From JAXGXJ01 sp963829545 (lineage in GTDB: Bacteria; Actinomycetota; Thermoleophilia; RBG-16-64-13), in contig CAWHIX010000007.1 of NCBI GenBank assembly GCA_963829545.1, positions 62,001-126,000 on the forward strand: a DNA stretch of 64,000 bases. Reading direction: 5' to 3'. The notes beneath the pieces are model-generated. The model saw only the letters and a program-made list of their open reading frames with translations. It searched no databases and had not been told where the DNA came from. Shown piece after piece: positions 8,376-16,966 of this stretch (position 1 is its first letter; every line of letters begins with the position of its first letter). The translations under genes and the position numbers were made by a program.

Positions 8376-8642
8376 ATGAGCGGGCGGTCGCGGGGAGATT
8401 GGTCGCAAGCGGGGAGCCTCGGGTTCAGCTTTGTCGCCTCGGTATTGCTCTTCACGTGGCTGGGCTATCTATTCGACGGCTGGCTTCATACGAGGCCCTG
8501 GTTCATGGTCGTGGGGGTCTTCGTCGGAGGTATCATGGGGTTTGTACACCTCGTGAAGACCTTGTTCGACGATCCCGCCGGGAAGGACGAGCGAGACGAT
8601 GGTCCGGAAGAGGACGATGGTCCCGACCGGCGCCCTCGGTAA
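8376..8642 (+). CDS. AtpZ/AtpI-type small membrane protein of the ATP synthase operon
   Basis: The 88-residue product has two predicted transmembrane segments (about residues 13-30 and 38-60), with the loop WLGYLFDGWLHTRPW between them and a highly charged tail. Small two-helix proteins of the AtpZ/AtpI type head many F-type ATP synthase operons and are implicated in c-ring assembly or in Mg2+/Ca2+ transport. Here it is the first gene after the promoter. The start lies about 8 bases after the predicted transcript start and has no clear Shine-Dalgarno sequence. The exact subfamily is uncertain. Confidence 0.7.
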   Translation: MSGRSRGDWSQAGSLGFSFVASVLLFTWLGYLFDGWLHTRPWFMVVGVFVGGIMGFVHLVKTLFDDPAGKDERDDGPEEDDGPDRRPR

Positions 8643-8668
8643 GGCAAAGGCGCGGACAGGAGGATGCT

Positions 8669-8992
8669 GTGGGGCTCACGGTGGTTTCTGTGGCCATCGG
8701 CGTCGTGCTTGCCGCCGCCTACCATCTCCTCTCCATGCGGTTGCACAAGTGGTCCGCGGATCGTAAGTTCGCCATGGTGCCGCTGGTCGCCATTGGTGGG
8801 TTCATCGTCCGCCTGGTCGTGCTGGTGGGCGTGCTGGTCGCGCTGGGGATGTGGACCTCACTCAACATGCTCGCGCTGTGCCTTTCCTTTGTTATCGTTT
8901 TCACGGTTCTCAACGGTGTGTGGCTGTATGCGCTCATGAACAAACGACACGGCGCGCCGCCCCCATCTGCCGGCGCGAGCAGCGTACTCTAG
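8669..8992 (+). CDS. AtpI-like small membrane protein (ATP synthase I family)
   Basis: The 107-residue protein begins at a GTG (8669) preceded by AGGAGG. It has four hydrophobic segments, near residues 3-18, 33-50, 52-65 and 67-90, with a short polar C-terminus. Position directly before atpB and the hydrophobic pattern fit the ATP synthase protein I / AtpI family, which assists c-ring assembly. Sequence recognition is weak, so this rests largely on context. An ATG at 8664 in another frame gives only a shadow frame. Confidence 0.6.
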   Translation: MGLTVVSVAIGVVLAAAYHLLSMRLHKWSADRKFAMVPLVAIGGFIVRLVVLVGVLVALGMWTSLNMLALCLSFVIVFTVLNGVWLYALMNKRHGAPPPSAGASSVL

Positions 8993-9001
8993 GAGACAGG
9001 A

Positions 9002-9790
9002 ATGGCTGCCGAGGAGAGCGGGACCAAGATCGTCGAGGCACTGCACGAACTCAACGTGCAGACCATCGTCCCTATCCCTTCGATCGGCCCCATCGACATG
9101 TCCATCACCAATGCGGTCATCTACCTGTGGATCGGTGCCATCGTTGTCTTCGTCTTCTTCTTCTGGGCCGCCAGGAAAGCGAAGAAGGAACCGGGCGGTC
9201 TCCAGACGCTGGCGGAGACCCTCCTGGGGTTCGCCACCGGCCACCTCTGCGGACAGATAGGTGAGAAGGGCAAGAAGTACTACTACTTCATCCTGACGCT
9301 CTTCACGTTCATCATGGTGAGCAACCTCATCGGGCTGATTCCCAAGCCCATCGCCCTCAAGCCCTACACGCCCACGGCCAACATCAACGTCACCTTCGCT
9401 CTGGCCATGTGCACGTTCGTCCTCACCCAGTATCTGGGGATCAAGAACCACAAGGGAGCCTACGTCAAGGAGTTCATGACCCCGCCGGGCGTGCCCAAGT
9501 CCCTGGCCCGGCCCCTCAACATCCTCTTCGTCCCCGTGGAGATCATGGGGGCGATCTTCAAGCCCCTGTCGCTCTCCGTCCGACTTTTCGCCAACACCGT
9601 GGCCGGGCACCTGATCATCCTGGTGATGCTGGGGCTGCTGCTGGAATTCTCGGGATTCATCGTCATACCGACGTTCGCGTTCGTCGTGATCATGTACGCC
9701 TTCGAGGTGTTCGTGGCCTTCATCCAGGCGTACATTTTCTCGTTGCTTTCCACCGTGTACATCGAGACCGCCATCTACGGCAGCCACTAG
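9002..9790 (+). CDS. atpB: ATP synthase F0 subunit a
   Basis: Subunit a forms the proton half-channels against the c-ring. The 262-residue protein has multiple hydrophobic helices. The conserved segment LSVRLFANTVAGHLI carries the essential arginine (in SVRLFAN), and FEVFVAFIQAYIFSLLS is the final helix. Start is ATG with AGGAGACAGGA upstream. Order (atpB, atpE, atpF, atpH, atpA, atpG, atpD, atpC) is the classic F-type arrangement. Confidence 0.96.
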   Translation: MAAEESGTKIVEALHELNVQTIVPIPSIGPIDMSITNAVIYLWIGAIVVFVFFFWAARKAKKEPGGLQTLAETLLGFATGHLCGQIGEKGKKYYYFILTLFTFIMVSNLIGLIPKPIALKPYTPTANINVTFALAMCTFVLTQYLGIKNHKGAYVKEFMTPPGVPKSLARPLNILFVPVEIMGAIFKPLSLSVRLFANTVAGHLIILVMLGLLLEFSGFIVIPTFAFVVIMYAFEVFVAFIQAYIFSLLSTVYIETAIYGSH

Positions 9791-9821
9791 CAACAACCCT
9801 GGATCAAGGAGGACACACGTA

Positions 9822-10052
9822 ATGGACGCAGCTAGCGCCGCCAACCTCGCCGCCGGCATCGGCATGGGTCTGGCCACGATCGGTCCGGGCATCGGCATCG
9901 GCTATCTCACCGGCCACGCCACCGAGGCCATCGCCAGGCAGCCGGAAGCCTCCGCCGACATCCGTACCGTGTTTATCATCGGTATGGCGCTGACCGAAGC
10001 GTTGGCTCTCTACGCCTTCGTCATCGCCATCATCCTGCTGTTTGTCGTCTAG
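9822..10052 (+). CDS. atpE: ATP synthase F0 subunit c
   Basis: The 76-residue proteolipid has two transmembrane helices joined by the polar loop ARQPEAS. The ion-binding carboxylate is E59 in GMALTEALALY. The Na+-type ligands are missing: helix 1 has GPGIGIG rather than GPGIGQG, and the residues after E59 are Ala-Leu rather than Ser-Thr. Proton coupling is therefore inferred. A stem-loop follows the stop, in the gap before atpF. Confidence 0.96.
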   Translation: MDAASAANLAAGIGMGLATIGPGIGIGYLTGHATEAIARQPEASADIRTVFIIGMALTEALALYAFVIAIILLFVV

Positions 10053-10067
10053 CAAGCACTCTTACGT

Positions 10068-10086
10068 GCGGCCCGCCGCGGGTCGC
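10068..10086 (+). promoter_or_regulatory. Intercistronic hairpin between atpE and atpF
   Basis: GCGGCCCG (10068-10075) pairs with CGGGTCGC (10079-10086), an 8-bp stem with one G-U pair and a 3-base loop. It lies 16 bases after the atpE stop. A stem here could protect atpE mRNA or dampen downstream expression to suit the high c-subunit stoichiometry; that role is inference. Confidence 0.4.
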
Positions 10087-10117
10087 GGCATAGAGGCAGG
10101 AGAGGCCGGGAGCAAGC

Positions 10118-10624
10118 ATGGAAATATTTGAGATAGACCCAGGGCTGTTCATCTGGTCCCTGATCACCTTCCTGACGTTGGTGGGGCTGCTCTACAAGTT
10201 CGCCTTCAATCCCCTGATGGCGCTGCAGAAGAAGCGGCAGGACGATATTCACCAGGCCATCCACGATGCCGAGAGATTGCGCGACGAAGCTCAGGAGCTT
10301 CTGGCCAACTACAAGCTGCAACTGGGAGAGGCCCGCCAGGAGGCCGAGGGTATCCTGGACCGGGCCCGGAAGCTCGGTGAGGCCAACAAGGCCGAGATCC
10401 AGGAAGAAGCGCGGGTGCAGGCCGAGGCGACCCTGGCCAAAGCGCGCACGCAGATCGAGCGCGATACCCGTCAGGCCCTCGACAGCATCAGGACGGAAGT
10501 GGCCGACCTCACCATCGCGGCCACCGAGCGGGTGGCTCGCACCGGGCTCTCCGGAGAGGATCAGATCCGCCTCATCCAGGAAGCCATCGACGGCATCGAC
10601 CTTCACAAGATCAGTGGGAACTAG
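10118..10624 (+). CDS. atpF: ATP synthase F0 subunit b
   Basis: Subunit b is the membrane-anchored peripheral stalk. The 168-residue product has one N-terminal hydrophobic segment (about residues 9-27, FIWSLITFLTLVGLLYKFAF). A long charged, heptad-like helix rich in Glu, Ala, Arg and Gln runs to about residue 130. Start is ATG after GGGAG. Length is normal. It is followed 12 bases later by atpH. Confidence 0.93.
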   Translation: MEIFEIDPGLFIWSLITFLTLVGLLYKFAFNPLMALQKKRQDDIHQAIHDAERLRDEAQELLANYKLQLGEARQEAEGILDRARKLGEANKAEIQEEARVQAEATLAKARTQIERDTRQALDSIRTEVADLTIAATERVARTGLSGEDQIRLIQEAIDGIDLHKISGN

Positions 10625-10636
10625 AAGAGCGGCACG

Positions 10637-11209
10637 GTGAGCCAGAGCAAGATATCCCGCGTGTACGCAGCAGCCCTCTACCAGGCGTCTCTGGAGGAGG
10701 GCCGGGTCGAGGCCGTCCGCAAGGACCTGGGTGCCTTCGTGGAAGCGATCGAAGCGTCGAGCGACCTCCGGCAGTTTCTGATAGCCGAGGAGATCTCGGA
10801 CAACCAGAAGAAGCGGGTCCTGCTCGAACTTACAGAGGGCGGAGACGAGCTGGTCCGGAATCTCCTGCGGCTGGTCGTCGACAAGAGCCGGGAGTCCGAA
10901 CTGGCCGACATGTACGAGGGCTTCGTCGACCTCGTCGAAAAGGCGGCAGGCATCGTTCACGTGGAAGTGGTGACGGCCATCCCCCTCACCGCCGGGCTCG
11001 AACGGGTGCTCAAGGAGAAGATCGAGACGTCGTTGCAGAAGACTGTGGAGTTGACCTTGACCGTGGACAAGGAGATCCTGGGTGGCCTCAGGTTGCGTAT
11101 CGGCGATCGCATCGCCGATGCCAGCGTGCGACACCGTCTGGAGCGACTCCGCGAACTGTTGATCAGCCCTATGGCTAGCTTGGAGGGTTCAGTTGAAGCT
11201 GCGTCCTGA
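10637..11209 (+). CDS. atpH: ATP synthase F1 subunit delta
   Basis: Delta links the peripheral stalk to the top of the F1 head. The 190-residue protein starts SKISRVYAAALYQAS (family N-terminus) and ends with the LTLTVDKEILGGLRLRIGDRIADASVRHRLERL motif characteristic of delta/OSCP. It uses a GTG start. The atpA start lies inside its last 17 bases, indicating translational coupling. Confidence 0.94.
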   Translation: MSQSKISRVYAAALYQASLEEGRVEAVRKDLGAFVEAIEASSDLRQFLIAEEISDNQKKRVLLELTEGGDELVRNLLRLVVDKSRESELADMYEGFVDLVEKAAGIVHVEVVTAIPLTAGLERVLKEKIETSLQKTVELTLTVDKEILGGLRLRIGDRIADASVRHRLERLRELLISPMASLEGSVEAAS

Positions 11210-12740
11210 GGAGATAACCAGCGTAATCAAGTCCCGCATCAAGCAGTACGATGCCGGGATCGACATCCAGGAAGTCGGCACGGTCGTGCAGGTCGGCGAC
11301 GGCGTGGCCCGGATCCAGGGCCTGGAGAACGCTGTGGCCTCGGAGATGCTCGAGCTGCCTCACGGGGTCATGGGCTTGGTGCTGAACCTGGAGGAGGACA
11401 GCATCGGGGCGGTCCTCATGGGGGAAGACACCCTCATCAAGGAGGGCGATCAGGTCAAACGTACCGGCAAGGTGATCCAGGTGCCGGTGGGCGAGGCGCT
11501 CATCGGCCGGGTCGTCAATCCCCTGGGTGTGCCTCTCGACGGCAAGGGCCCCCTCGATACCACCGAGTTCCGGCCGGTCGAGTTCAAGGCCCCGGGGGTT
11601 ATCCGTCGCCAACCCGTGAAGGAACCCCTGCAGACCGGCATCAAGGCCATCGACTCCATGATCCCCATCGGCCGGGGACAGCGCGAGCTCATCATCGGCG
11701 ACCGCGGCACCGGCAAGACGGCCATCGCTCTCGACACCATCATCAACCAGAAGGGCCAGGACGTAGTCTGCATCTACGTGGCCATCGGCCAGAAAGCTTC
11801 TACGGTCGCCGGTCTGGTCGCGCGCCTGGAGGAGCACGGGGCGATGGACTACACCATCATCATCATGGCCTCGGCGTCCACATCGGCGCCCATGCGCTAC
11901 ATCGCTCCTTACGCGGGCGCCGCCATGGGCGAATACTTCACCTACTCGGGCCGGCATGCCCTGTGTATCTACGACGACCTGACCAAGCACGCCGACTCCT
12001 ACCGGCAGATGTCGCTGCTTCTGCGTCGGCCGCCGGGCCGGGAAGCCTTCCCCGGCGACATCTTCTACCTGCACAGCCGCCTGCTGGAACGGGCCTGCAA
12101 GCTCAGCGACAAAGAGGGCGGGGGCTCGCTCACTGCCCTTCCCGTCATCGAGACCCAGGCCGGAGATGTGTCGGGCTACATTCCCACGAACGTCATCTCC
12201 ATCACCGACGGGCAGATCTTCCTGGAGAGCGACCTGTTCTATTCGGGCATCAGGCCGGCCATCAACGTGGGTATCTCCGTGTCGAGGGTGGGGGGCAACG
12301 CCCAGATCAAGGCCATGAAGAAGGTGGCCGGCACCCTGCGTCTCGACCTCTCCACGTTCCGGGAGCTCGAGGCCTTCGCCAAGTTCGGCTCGGAACTGGA
12401 CCAGGAGACGCAGAGGGCCATCGCCCGTGGCGAGCGTCTCGTCGAGACCCTCAATCAGCCCCAGTTCGTGCCCTGGCCGGTGCAGGACCAGGTGGAGATC
12501 ATCTTCGCGGCCACGCAGGGCTACCTGGACGACATCCCCGTGGCGCAGGTCAGCCGCTTCAACGGGCTGTTGCGCGATTACCTGTCCAAGCATCATCCCG
12601 AGATCGGCGACAAGATCGCCGAGACGAAGGACCTGGGCCCGGAGACCGAAGGGCAACTACGGACCGCCATAGAGACTTACAGGGAGACCTGGAAGGACTC
12701 CACCGGCCGCGAGTCGACCCCGTCTGCCGTCACGGCCTGA
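11193..12740 (+). CDS. atpA: ATP synthase F1 subunit alpha
   Basis: The 515-residue regulatory/structural nucleotide-binding subunit has the Walker A GDRGTGKT near residue 169, the YTIIIMASASTSAPMRYIAPYAG segment, and the alpha-subunit signature near residue 360. The start is TTG at 11193 with GGAGGG upstream, overlapping the end of atpH. Length is typical. It acts in the alpha3beta3 catalytic head on the cytoplasmic face. Confidence 0.97.
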   Translation: MKLRPEEITSVIKSRIKQYDAGIDIQEVGTVVQVGDGVARIQGLENAVASEMLELPHGVMGLVLNLEEDSIGAVLMGEDTLIKEGDQVKRTGKVIQVPVGEALIGRVVNPLGVPLDGKGPLDTTEFRPVEFKAPGVIRRQPVKEPLQTGIKAIDSMIPIGRGQRELIIGDRGTGKTAIALDTIINQKGQDVVCIYVAIGQKASTVAGLVARLEEHGAMDYTIIIMASASTSAPMRYIAPYAGAAMGEYFTYSGRHALCIYDDLTKHADSYRQMSLLLRRPPGREAFPGDIFYLHSRLLERACKLSDKEGGGSLTALPVIETQAGDVSGYIPTNVISITDGQIFLESDLFYSGIRPAINVGISVSRVGGNAQIKAMKKVAGTLRLDLSTFRELEAFAKFGSELDQETQRAIARGERLVETLNQPQFVPWPVQDQVEIIFAATQGYLDDIPVAQVSRFNGLLRDYLSKHHPEIGDKIAETKDLGPETEGQLRTAIETYRETWKDSTGRESTPSAVTA

Positions 12741-12776
12741 GCGACGGTCACCTACCAGGACGACGGCTAGGATCAT

Positions 12777-13667
12777 ATGGCATCACAGCAAGACATCCGC
12801 AGGCGTATCACCTCGGTGCAGAACACCAGGAAGATCACCAAGGCCATGGAGATGGTGGCCGCGGCGCGCCTCCGGCGCGCCGCCCAGCGCATCGAGTCCA
12901 CGCGGCCCTACGCCGACAACATGTTGGAGTTCATCGGCGGCTTCGCGCGCTATCTGCAGGCAGACGTGAGCATGTCGCCCCTCGTGCGCGAACACGCGGA
13001 AGTGAAGACGGTCACCATCATCCCCGTCACCGCCGACCGGGGCATGTGCGGGGCCTTCAACTCCAATGTCGTGCGTCGCGCCATCGAGCGCTACCGCGAA
13101 TATGAGAGCCAGGGTAAGAACATCCACCTGGTGCCTGTGGGACGAAAAGGCATAGGCACTCTGCGCTTTCAGGGCTTCAAGCTGCACAACACCTATGCCG
13201 ACATCAGCGACCGGACGGCGTTCCTCGACGCGCAGGCACTCGCCCACCGGGTGAGCATGCGCTACAGCGACGGCGAGACCGACCGGGTCCACATCATCTA
13301 CAACCAGTTCAAGAGCGCCATGGAGCAGGACCTTGTGGATCGCGTGATCCTGCCCATCCAGGAAGAACTGGCGGTCCAGTACAGCCCCGAGGGTGCCTCT
13401 CGCTATAGAGACTTCATCTTCGAGCCCTCGGCAGAGGCCATCCTGGCCGAGCTTCTGCCGTCGTATGTGGAGATATCCATCTTCCGGGCCTATCTGGAAA
13501 GCATGGCCAGCGAACACGGCGCCCGCATGACGGCCATGCGCAACGCGTCCGACGCGGCCAACGAGATCATCGACGATCTGACTCTGGCTATGAACCGGGT
13601 GCGGCAGGCGTCCATCACCAACGAGATCCTGGAAGTGGTCGCGGGCGCCGACGCCCTGTCTGGATAG
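12777..13667 (+). CDS. atpG: ATP synthase F1 subunit gamma
   Basis: The central rotor shaft of F1. The 296-residue protein begins MASQQDIRRRITSVQNTRKITKAMEMVAAA, the conserved N-terminal helix. It ends with the matching C-terminal helix ending RVRQASITNEILEVVAGADAL. GDRGMCG-type segment is present as TADRGMCGAFN. Start is ATG; length is typical. Confidence 0.95.
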   Translation: MASQQDIRRRITSVQNTRKITKAMEMVAAARLRRAAQRIESTRPYADNMLEFIGGFARYLQADVSMSPLVREHAEVKTVTIIPVTADRGMCGAFNSNVVRRAIERYREYESQGKNIHLVPVGRKGIGTLRFQGFKLHNTYADISDRTAFLDAQALAHRVSMRYSDGETDRVHIIYNQFKSAMEQDLVDRVILPIQEELAVQYSPEGASRYRDFIFEPSAEAILAELLPSYVEISIFRAYLESMASEHGARMTAMRNASDAANEIIDDLTLAMNRVRQASITNEILEVVAGADALSG

Positions 13668-13707
13668 AAAGCTCGGGCCGAGCTCGAGAAGGAGGGAACG
13701 AAGCGGC

Positions 13708-15147
13708 ATGAACAAGGGCAAGATAGTAGAGATCATCGGGCCGGTACTCGACGTGCAGTTCGACGAGGTACTGCCCGCTATCTACAATGCGCTCGAGGTG
13801 GACGTCGAGACCCCCTCCGGCCGCATCCACCTGACAGCTGAGGTCCAGCAGCACCTGGGCGACAACAAGGTGAGGGCCGTGGCCATGGACTCCACCGACG
13901 GCCTGGCGCGGGGCATGGAAGTGGTCGACACCGGGCAGGCCATCGCCGTCCCGGTGGGCCAGCAGACGCTGGGTCGCCTGTTCAACCTCCTCGGCGAACC
14001 CATCGACGAGGGCGAACCCCTCCCGGCCGACGTGGAGAAGTGGCCCATCCACCGTCCCGCTCCCGCCTTCGAGGAGCTCGAGCCGACGACCGAGATCCTG
14101 GAGACGGGCATCAAAGTCATCGACCTGCTGGCCCCTTACGTCAAGGGCGGCAAGGTGGGTCTGTTCGGGGGCGCCGGCGTGGGCAAGACGGTCGTCATCC
14201 TGGAACTCATCCACAGCATCGCCACCCATCACGGCGGTATCTCCGTCTTCAGCGGCGTGGGCGAGCGTACCCGCGAGGGCAACGACCTCTACCTGGAGAT
14301 GACCGAGTCCGGCGTCATCAACAAGACGGCCATGGTCTTCGGCCAGATGAACGAGCCGCCCGGAGCCCGCCTGCGCGTGGCCCTGTCGGCGCTCACCATG
14401 GCCGAGTACTTCCGCGACGTCATGGGGCAGGACGTGCTCCTGTTCATCGACAACATCTTCCGCTTCGTGCAGGCCGGTTCGGAAGTGTCGGCCCTTCTGG
14501 GCCGCATGCCTTCGGCCGCCGGCTACCAGCCCACTCTCACCTCTGAGATGGGTGAGCTCCAGGAACGCATCACCTCCACCAGGCGGGGGTCGGTCACCTC
14601 GGTGCAGGCCATCTACGTGCCGGCCGACGACCTCACCGACCCGGCGCCGGCCAACACCTTCGCCCACCTCGATGCCACCACGGTCCTCAGTCGCTCCATT
14701 GCGGAGGTCGGTATCTACCCTGCCGTGGACCCACTGGACTCCACCAGCCGCGCTTTGAGCCGCCAGGTGGTGGGCGACGAACACTACGATACGGCCACCA
14801 GGGTGCAGGAGATCCTGCAGCGCTACAAGGACCTCAAGGACATCATCGCCATCCTGGGGATGGACGAGCTCTCCGACGAGGACAAGGTGACCGTGCGCCG
14901 GGCCCGCAAGATCCAGCAGTTCCTCTCTCAGCCCTTCTTCGTGGCCGAGCAGTTCACCGGTATCCCCGGCAAGTTCGTGCCGCTGAAAGAGACCGTACGT
15001 AGCTTCAGGGAGATCCTGGAGGGCAAGCACGACGACCTTCCCGAGCAGGCCTTCCGCATGCAGGGCAGCATCGACGACGTCCTGGCGACCGCGCGTGCCT
15101 CTCAGACCGACGCGTCGGCCGCCGATGAAGTCACAGCCGCCGTCTAG
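13708..15147 (+). CDS. atpD: ATP synthase F1 subunit beta
   Basis: The catalytic subunit, 479 residues. It has Walker A GGAGVGKT (near residue 152), the GERTREGND catalytic loop (near residue 191), and the beta signature PAVDPLDSTS (near 342). ATP is formed or hydrolysed at this subunit. ATG start is preceded by AGGAGGG. Spacing to atpC is 12 bases, consistent with one operon. Confidence 0.97.
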   Translation: MNKGKIVEIIGPVLDVQFDEVLPAIYNALEVDVETPSGRIHLTAEVQQHLGDNKVRAVAMDSTDGLARGMEVVDTGQAIAVPVGQQTLGRLFNLLGEPIDEGEPLPADVEKWPIHRPAPAFEELEPTTEILETGIKVIDLLAPYVKGGKVGLFGGAGVGKTVVILELIHSIATHHGGISVFSGVGERTREGNDLYLEMTESGVINKTAMVFGQMNEPPGARLRVALSALTMAEYFRDVMGQDVLLFIDNIFRFVQAGSEVSALLGRMPSAAGYQPTLTSEMGELQERITSTRRGSVTSVQAIYVPADDLTDPAPANTFAHLDATTVLSRSIAEVGIYPAVDPLDSTSRALSRQVVGDEHYDTATRVQEILQRYKDLKDIIAILGMDELSDEDKVTVRRARKIQQFLSQPFFVAEQFTGIPGKFVPLKETVRSFREILEGKHDDLPEQAFRMQGSIDDVLATARASQTDASAADEVTAAV

Positions 15148-15159
15148 GAGAGGTGAGCA

Positions 15160-15600
15160 GTGGCCGATGAGGAAAGCCCATACCTTAGGTTCGAGCTGGT
15201 CGCCCCGACGGGGCGGGTCTTCGAAGGCGACGTGGAGATGGTGGTCATTCCGGCCGTGACCGGGGAGATCGGGGTGCTTCCCCGGCATGCGCCCCTCATC
15301 GCGCACCTGGCCATCGGGCGCGTCCGCGTCCTGAGCCCGGACGCCGGCTGGCTCAACTTCGCCGTAGCCGACGGCTTCGCCGAAGTACAGTCCAACAAGG
15401 TGATCGTCCTCGCTGATGCCGCTGAGGAGGCGAACTCCATCGACATACCCCGGGTGGAGATAGCACTCGAGCGGGCTACCCAGAGGCTGGAGATGTACCA
15501 TCAGGGTACGGTGCCGGAGGGGGAAGAAGTGGATCCCTATCGTGAGCAACTGGCCATTCGCAGGGCTCGGAACAGGCTCAAAGTCGCTGAACTCGCCTAG
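15160..15600 (+). CDS. atpC: ATP synthase F1 subunit epsilon
   Basis: The 146-residue product starts with the beta-sandwich motif LRFELVAPTGRVFEGDVEMVVIP and GEIGVLPRHAPLIA, the family signature, followed by a C-terminal helical region. Epsilon sits on the central stalk and can inhibit hydrolysis. The start is GTG at 15160 with GGAGAGG upstream. It is the last gene of the atp operon; murA follows after 4 bases and probably shares the transcript. Confidence 0.93.
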   Translation: MADEESPYLRFELVAPTGRVFEGDVEMVVIPAVTGEIGVLPRHAPLIAHLAIGRVRVLSPDAGWLNFAVADGFAEVQSNKVIVLADAAEEANSIDIPRVEIALERATQRLEMYHQGTVPEGEEVDPYREQLAIRRARNRLKVAELA

Positions 15601-15604
15601 AGCT

Positions 15605-16906
15605 GTGCTCAAGGACTCCGCAGAGCCTCGCCTCGTGGTCCGGGGTGGGCGGCGGCTGACGGGCCAAGTGGCGGTGTCGGGGGCGAAGAACTCCGCACTC
15701 AAGCTCATGGCCGCGTCGTTGCTGGCCTCGGGCGTCAGCGTGCTTCACAACGTGCCCGACATCCAAGACGTGCATACCATGAAGGAAGTGCTCGAGCATC
15801 TGGGTGCGGTGGTCGAGTTCTCGGATTCCACCCTCACCGTCGACACCACCGAAGTACGCTCTCACATCGCGCCCTACGAGCTGGTACAGCGCATGCGGGC
15901 CTCCATCCAGATCATGGGCCCGCTGGTGGCCCGCTTCGGTCATGCCCGGGTGGCTATGCCGGGCGGCTGCAACCTGGGGCCGCGCAAGATCGACATACAC
16001 CTGCGCGGGTTGACCGCCATGGGCGGCGTCGTCACTTCCGAGCACGGGTTCGTGGAGGTCGCCGCGGACCGCCTGCGGGGCACCAACGTCTTCCTCGACT
16101 ACCCCAGTGTGGGCGCGACCGAGAACCTGCTCATGGCCGCCGTCCTGGCGGAGGGGGCCACGGTGCTCGAGAATGCTGCCCGCGAGCCCGAGATCGTCGA
16201 CCTGTGCAAGTTCCTCATGAGTATGGGTGCCGACATCGAAGGGGCGGGGAGCTCCACCATCCGCATAAACGGGGTGGCGGAGATGCATCCGGCGGAGCAT
16301 ACGGTGCTGGGCGACCGCATCGAAGCCGGGACCTTCCTTATCGCAGGGGCCATCACCGGCGGGGAGGTGGAGGTCACCGGCATCACTCCCCACGTGCTGG
16401 AACTCTTCCTGTTCAAGCTGCGGTCGGTGGGAGTACAGGTGCAGGAGAACGTCCGCAGCATCAAGGCGGCCGGTGACCCCCGCATCTACACGGCCGCCGA
16501 TGTGGCCACCTTGCCCTATCCTGGCTTTCCTACCGACCTGCAGGCGCAGATGATGGCCCTGCTCTCGGTGAGCCGCGGGGTCTCTCTGGTCACCGAGAAC
16601 GTATTCGAGCAGCGGTTCGGCTTCGTGGACGAGCTGATCCGTCTGGGGGCGGACATCCGGGTCGACGGCAACCACGCCGTGGTGGTGGGCGGCCGCTCGC
16701 TCACCGGAGCCATCGTCCGCTGCCCCGATCTACGTGGTGGCGCCGCTCTCGCTCTGGCCGGACTGGTGGCGGAAGGGTGCACCGAGCTCCGCGAGATCCA
16801 CCATGTCGACCGAGGCTACGAGCGCTTCGAAGAGAAGCTGAGCTCCCTGGGCGCGGACGTGAAGCGGTTGGGGACGGAGGGCTCACCACCCTGCACTTCT
16901 GCTTGA
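15605..16906 (+). CDS. murA: UDP-N-acetylglucosamine 1-carboxyvinyltransferase MurA
   Basis: MurA transfers enolpyruvate from PEP to UDP-GlcNAc, the first committed step of peptidoglycan synthesis. The 433-residue product (GTG start) has GAKNSALKLMAASLL near residue 27. Its active-site loop is MPGGCNLGPRKIDIH with the catalytic Cys122 (the fosfomycin target), and VGATENLLMAAVLA follows. An ATG at 15542 in the same frame would overlap atpC by 59 bases and add non-family residues, so the GTG was preferred. It directly follows the ATP synthase genes, a common actinobacterial order. Confidence 0.94.
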   Translation: MLKDSAEPRLVVRGGRRLTGQVAVSGAKNSALKLMAASLLASGVSVLHNVPDIQDVHTMKEVLEHLGAVVEFSDSTLTVDTTEVRSHIAPYELVQRMRASIQIMGPLVARFGHARVAMPGGCNLGPRKIDIHLRGLTAMGGVVTSEHGFVEVAADRLRGTNVFLDYPSVGATENLLMAAVLAEGATVLENAAREPEIVDLCKFLMSMGADIEGAGSSTIRINGVAEMHPAEHTVLGDRIEAGTFLIAGAITGGEVEVTGITPHVLELFLFKLRSVGVQVQENVRSIKAAGDPRIYTAADVATLPYPGFPTDLQAQMMALLSVSRGVSLVTENVFEQRFGFVDELIRLGADIRVDGNHAVVVGGRSLTGAIVRCPDLRGGAALALAGLVAEGCTELREIHHVDRGYERFEEKLSSLGADVKRLGTEGSPPCTSA

Positions 16907-16908
16907 GG

Positions 16909-16938
16909 TTGGCTCTCTGCCGGGGCAGGCGCTAGAAT
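16909..16938 (+). promoter_or_regulatory. Candidate promoter for the LytR-CpsA-Psr pair
   Basis: TTGGCT (16909-16914) and TAGAAT (16933-16938) are 18 bases apart, immediately after the murA stop. A start of transcription near 16945 leaves a leader of about 20 bases, placing the inferred CTG start at 16967 correctly. Confidence 0.5.
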
Positions 16939-16966
16939 CTGTGCTTCAACGGGTCGGGGAGCACCG

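Noticed and set aside
8664..8939. Open frame from ATG 8664 between the first atp gene and atpB
   Set aside because: It is a shadow of the GTG 8669 frame, which has a hydrophobic pattern expected of an AtpI-like protein; the ATG frame is rich in Ser, Trp, Cys and Arg.
15542..15604. MurA start at ATG 15542
   Set aside because: It would overlap atpC by 59 bases and add residues unlike MurA; the GTG at 15605 fits the family length.
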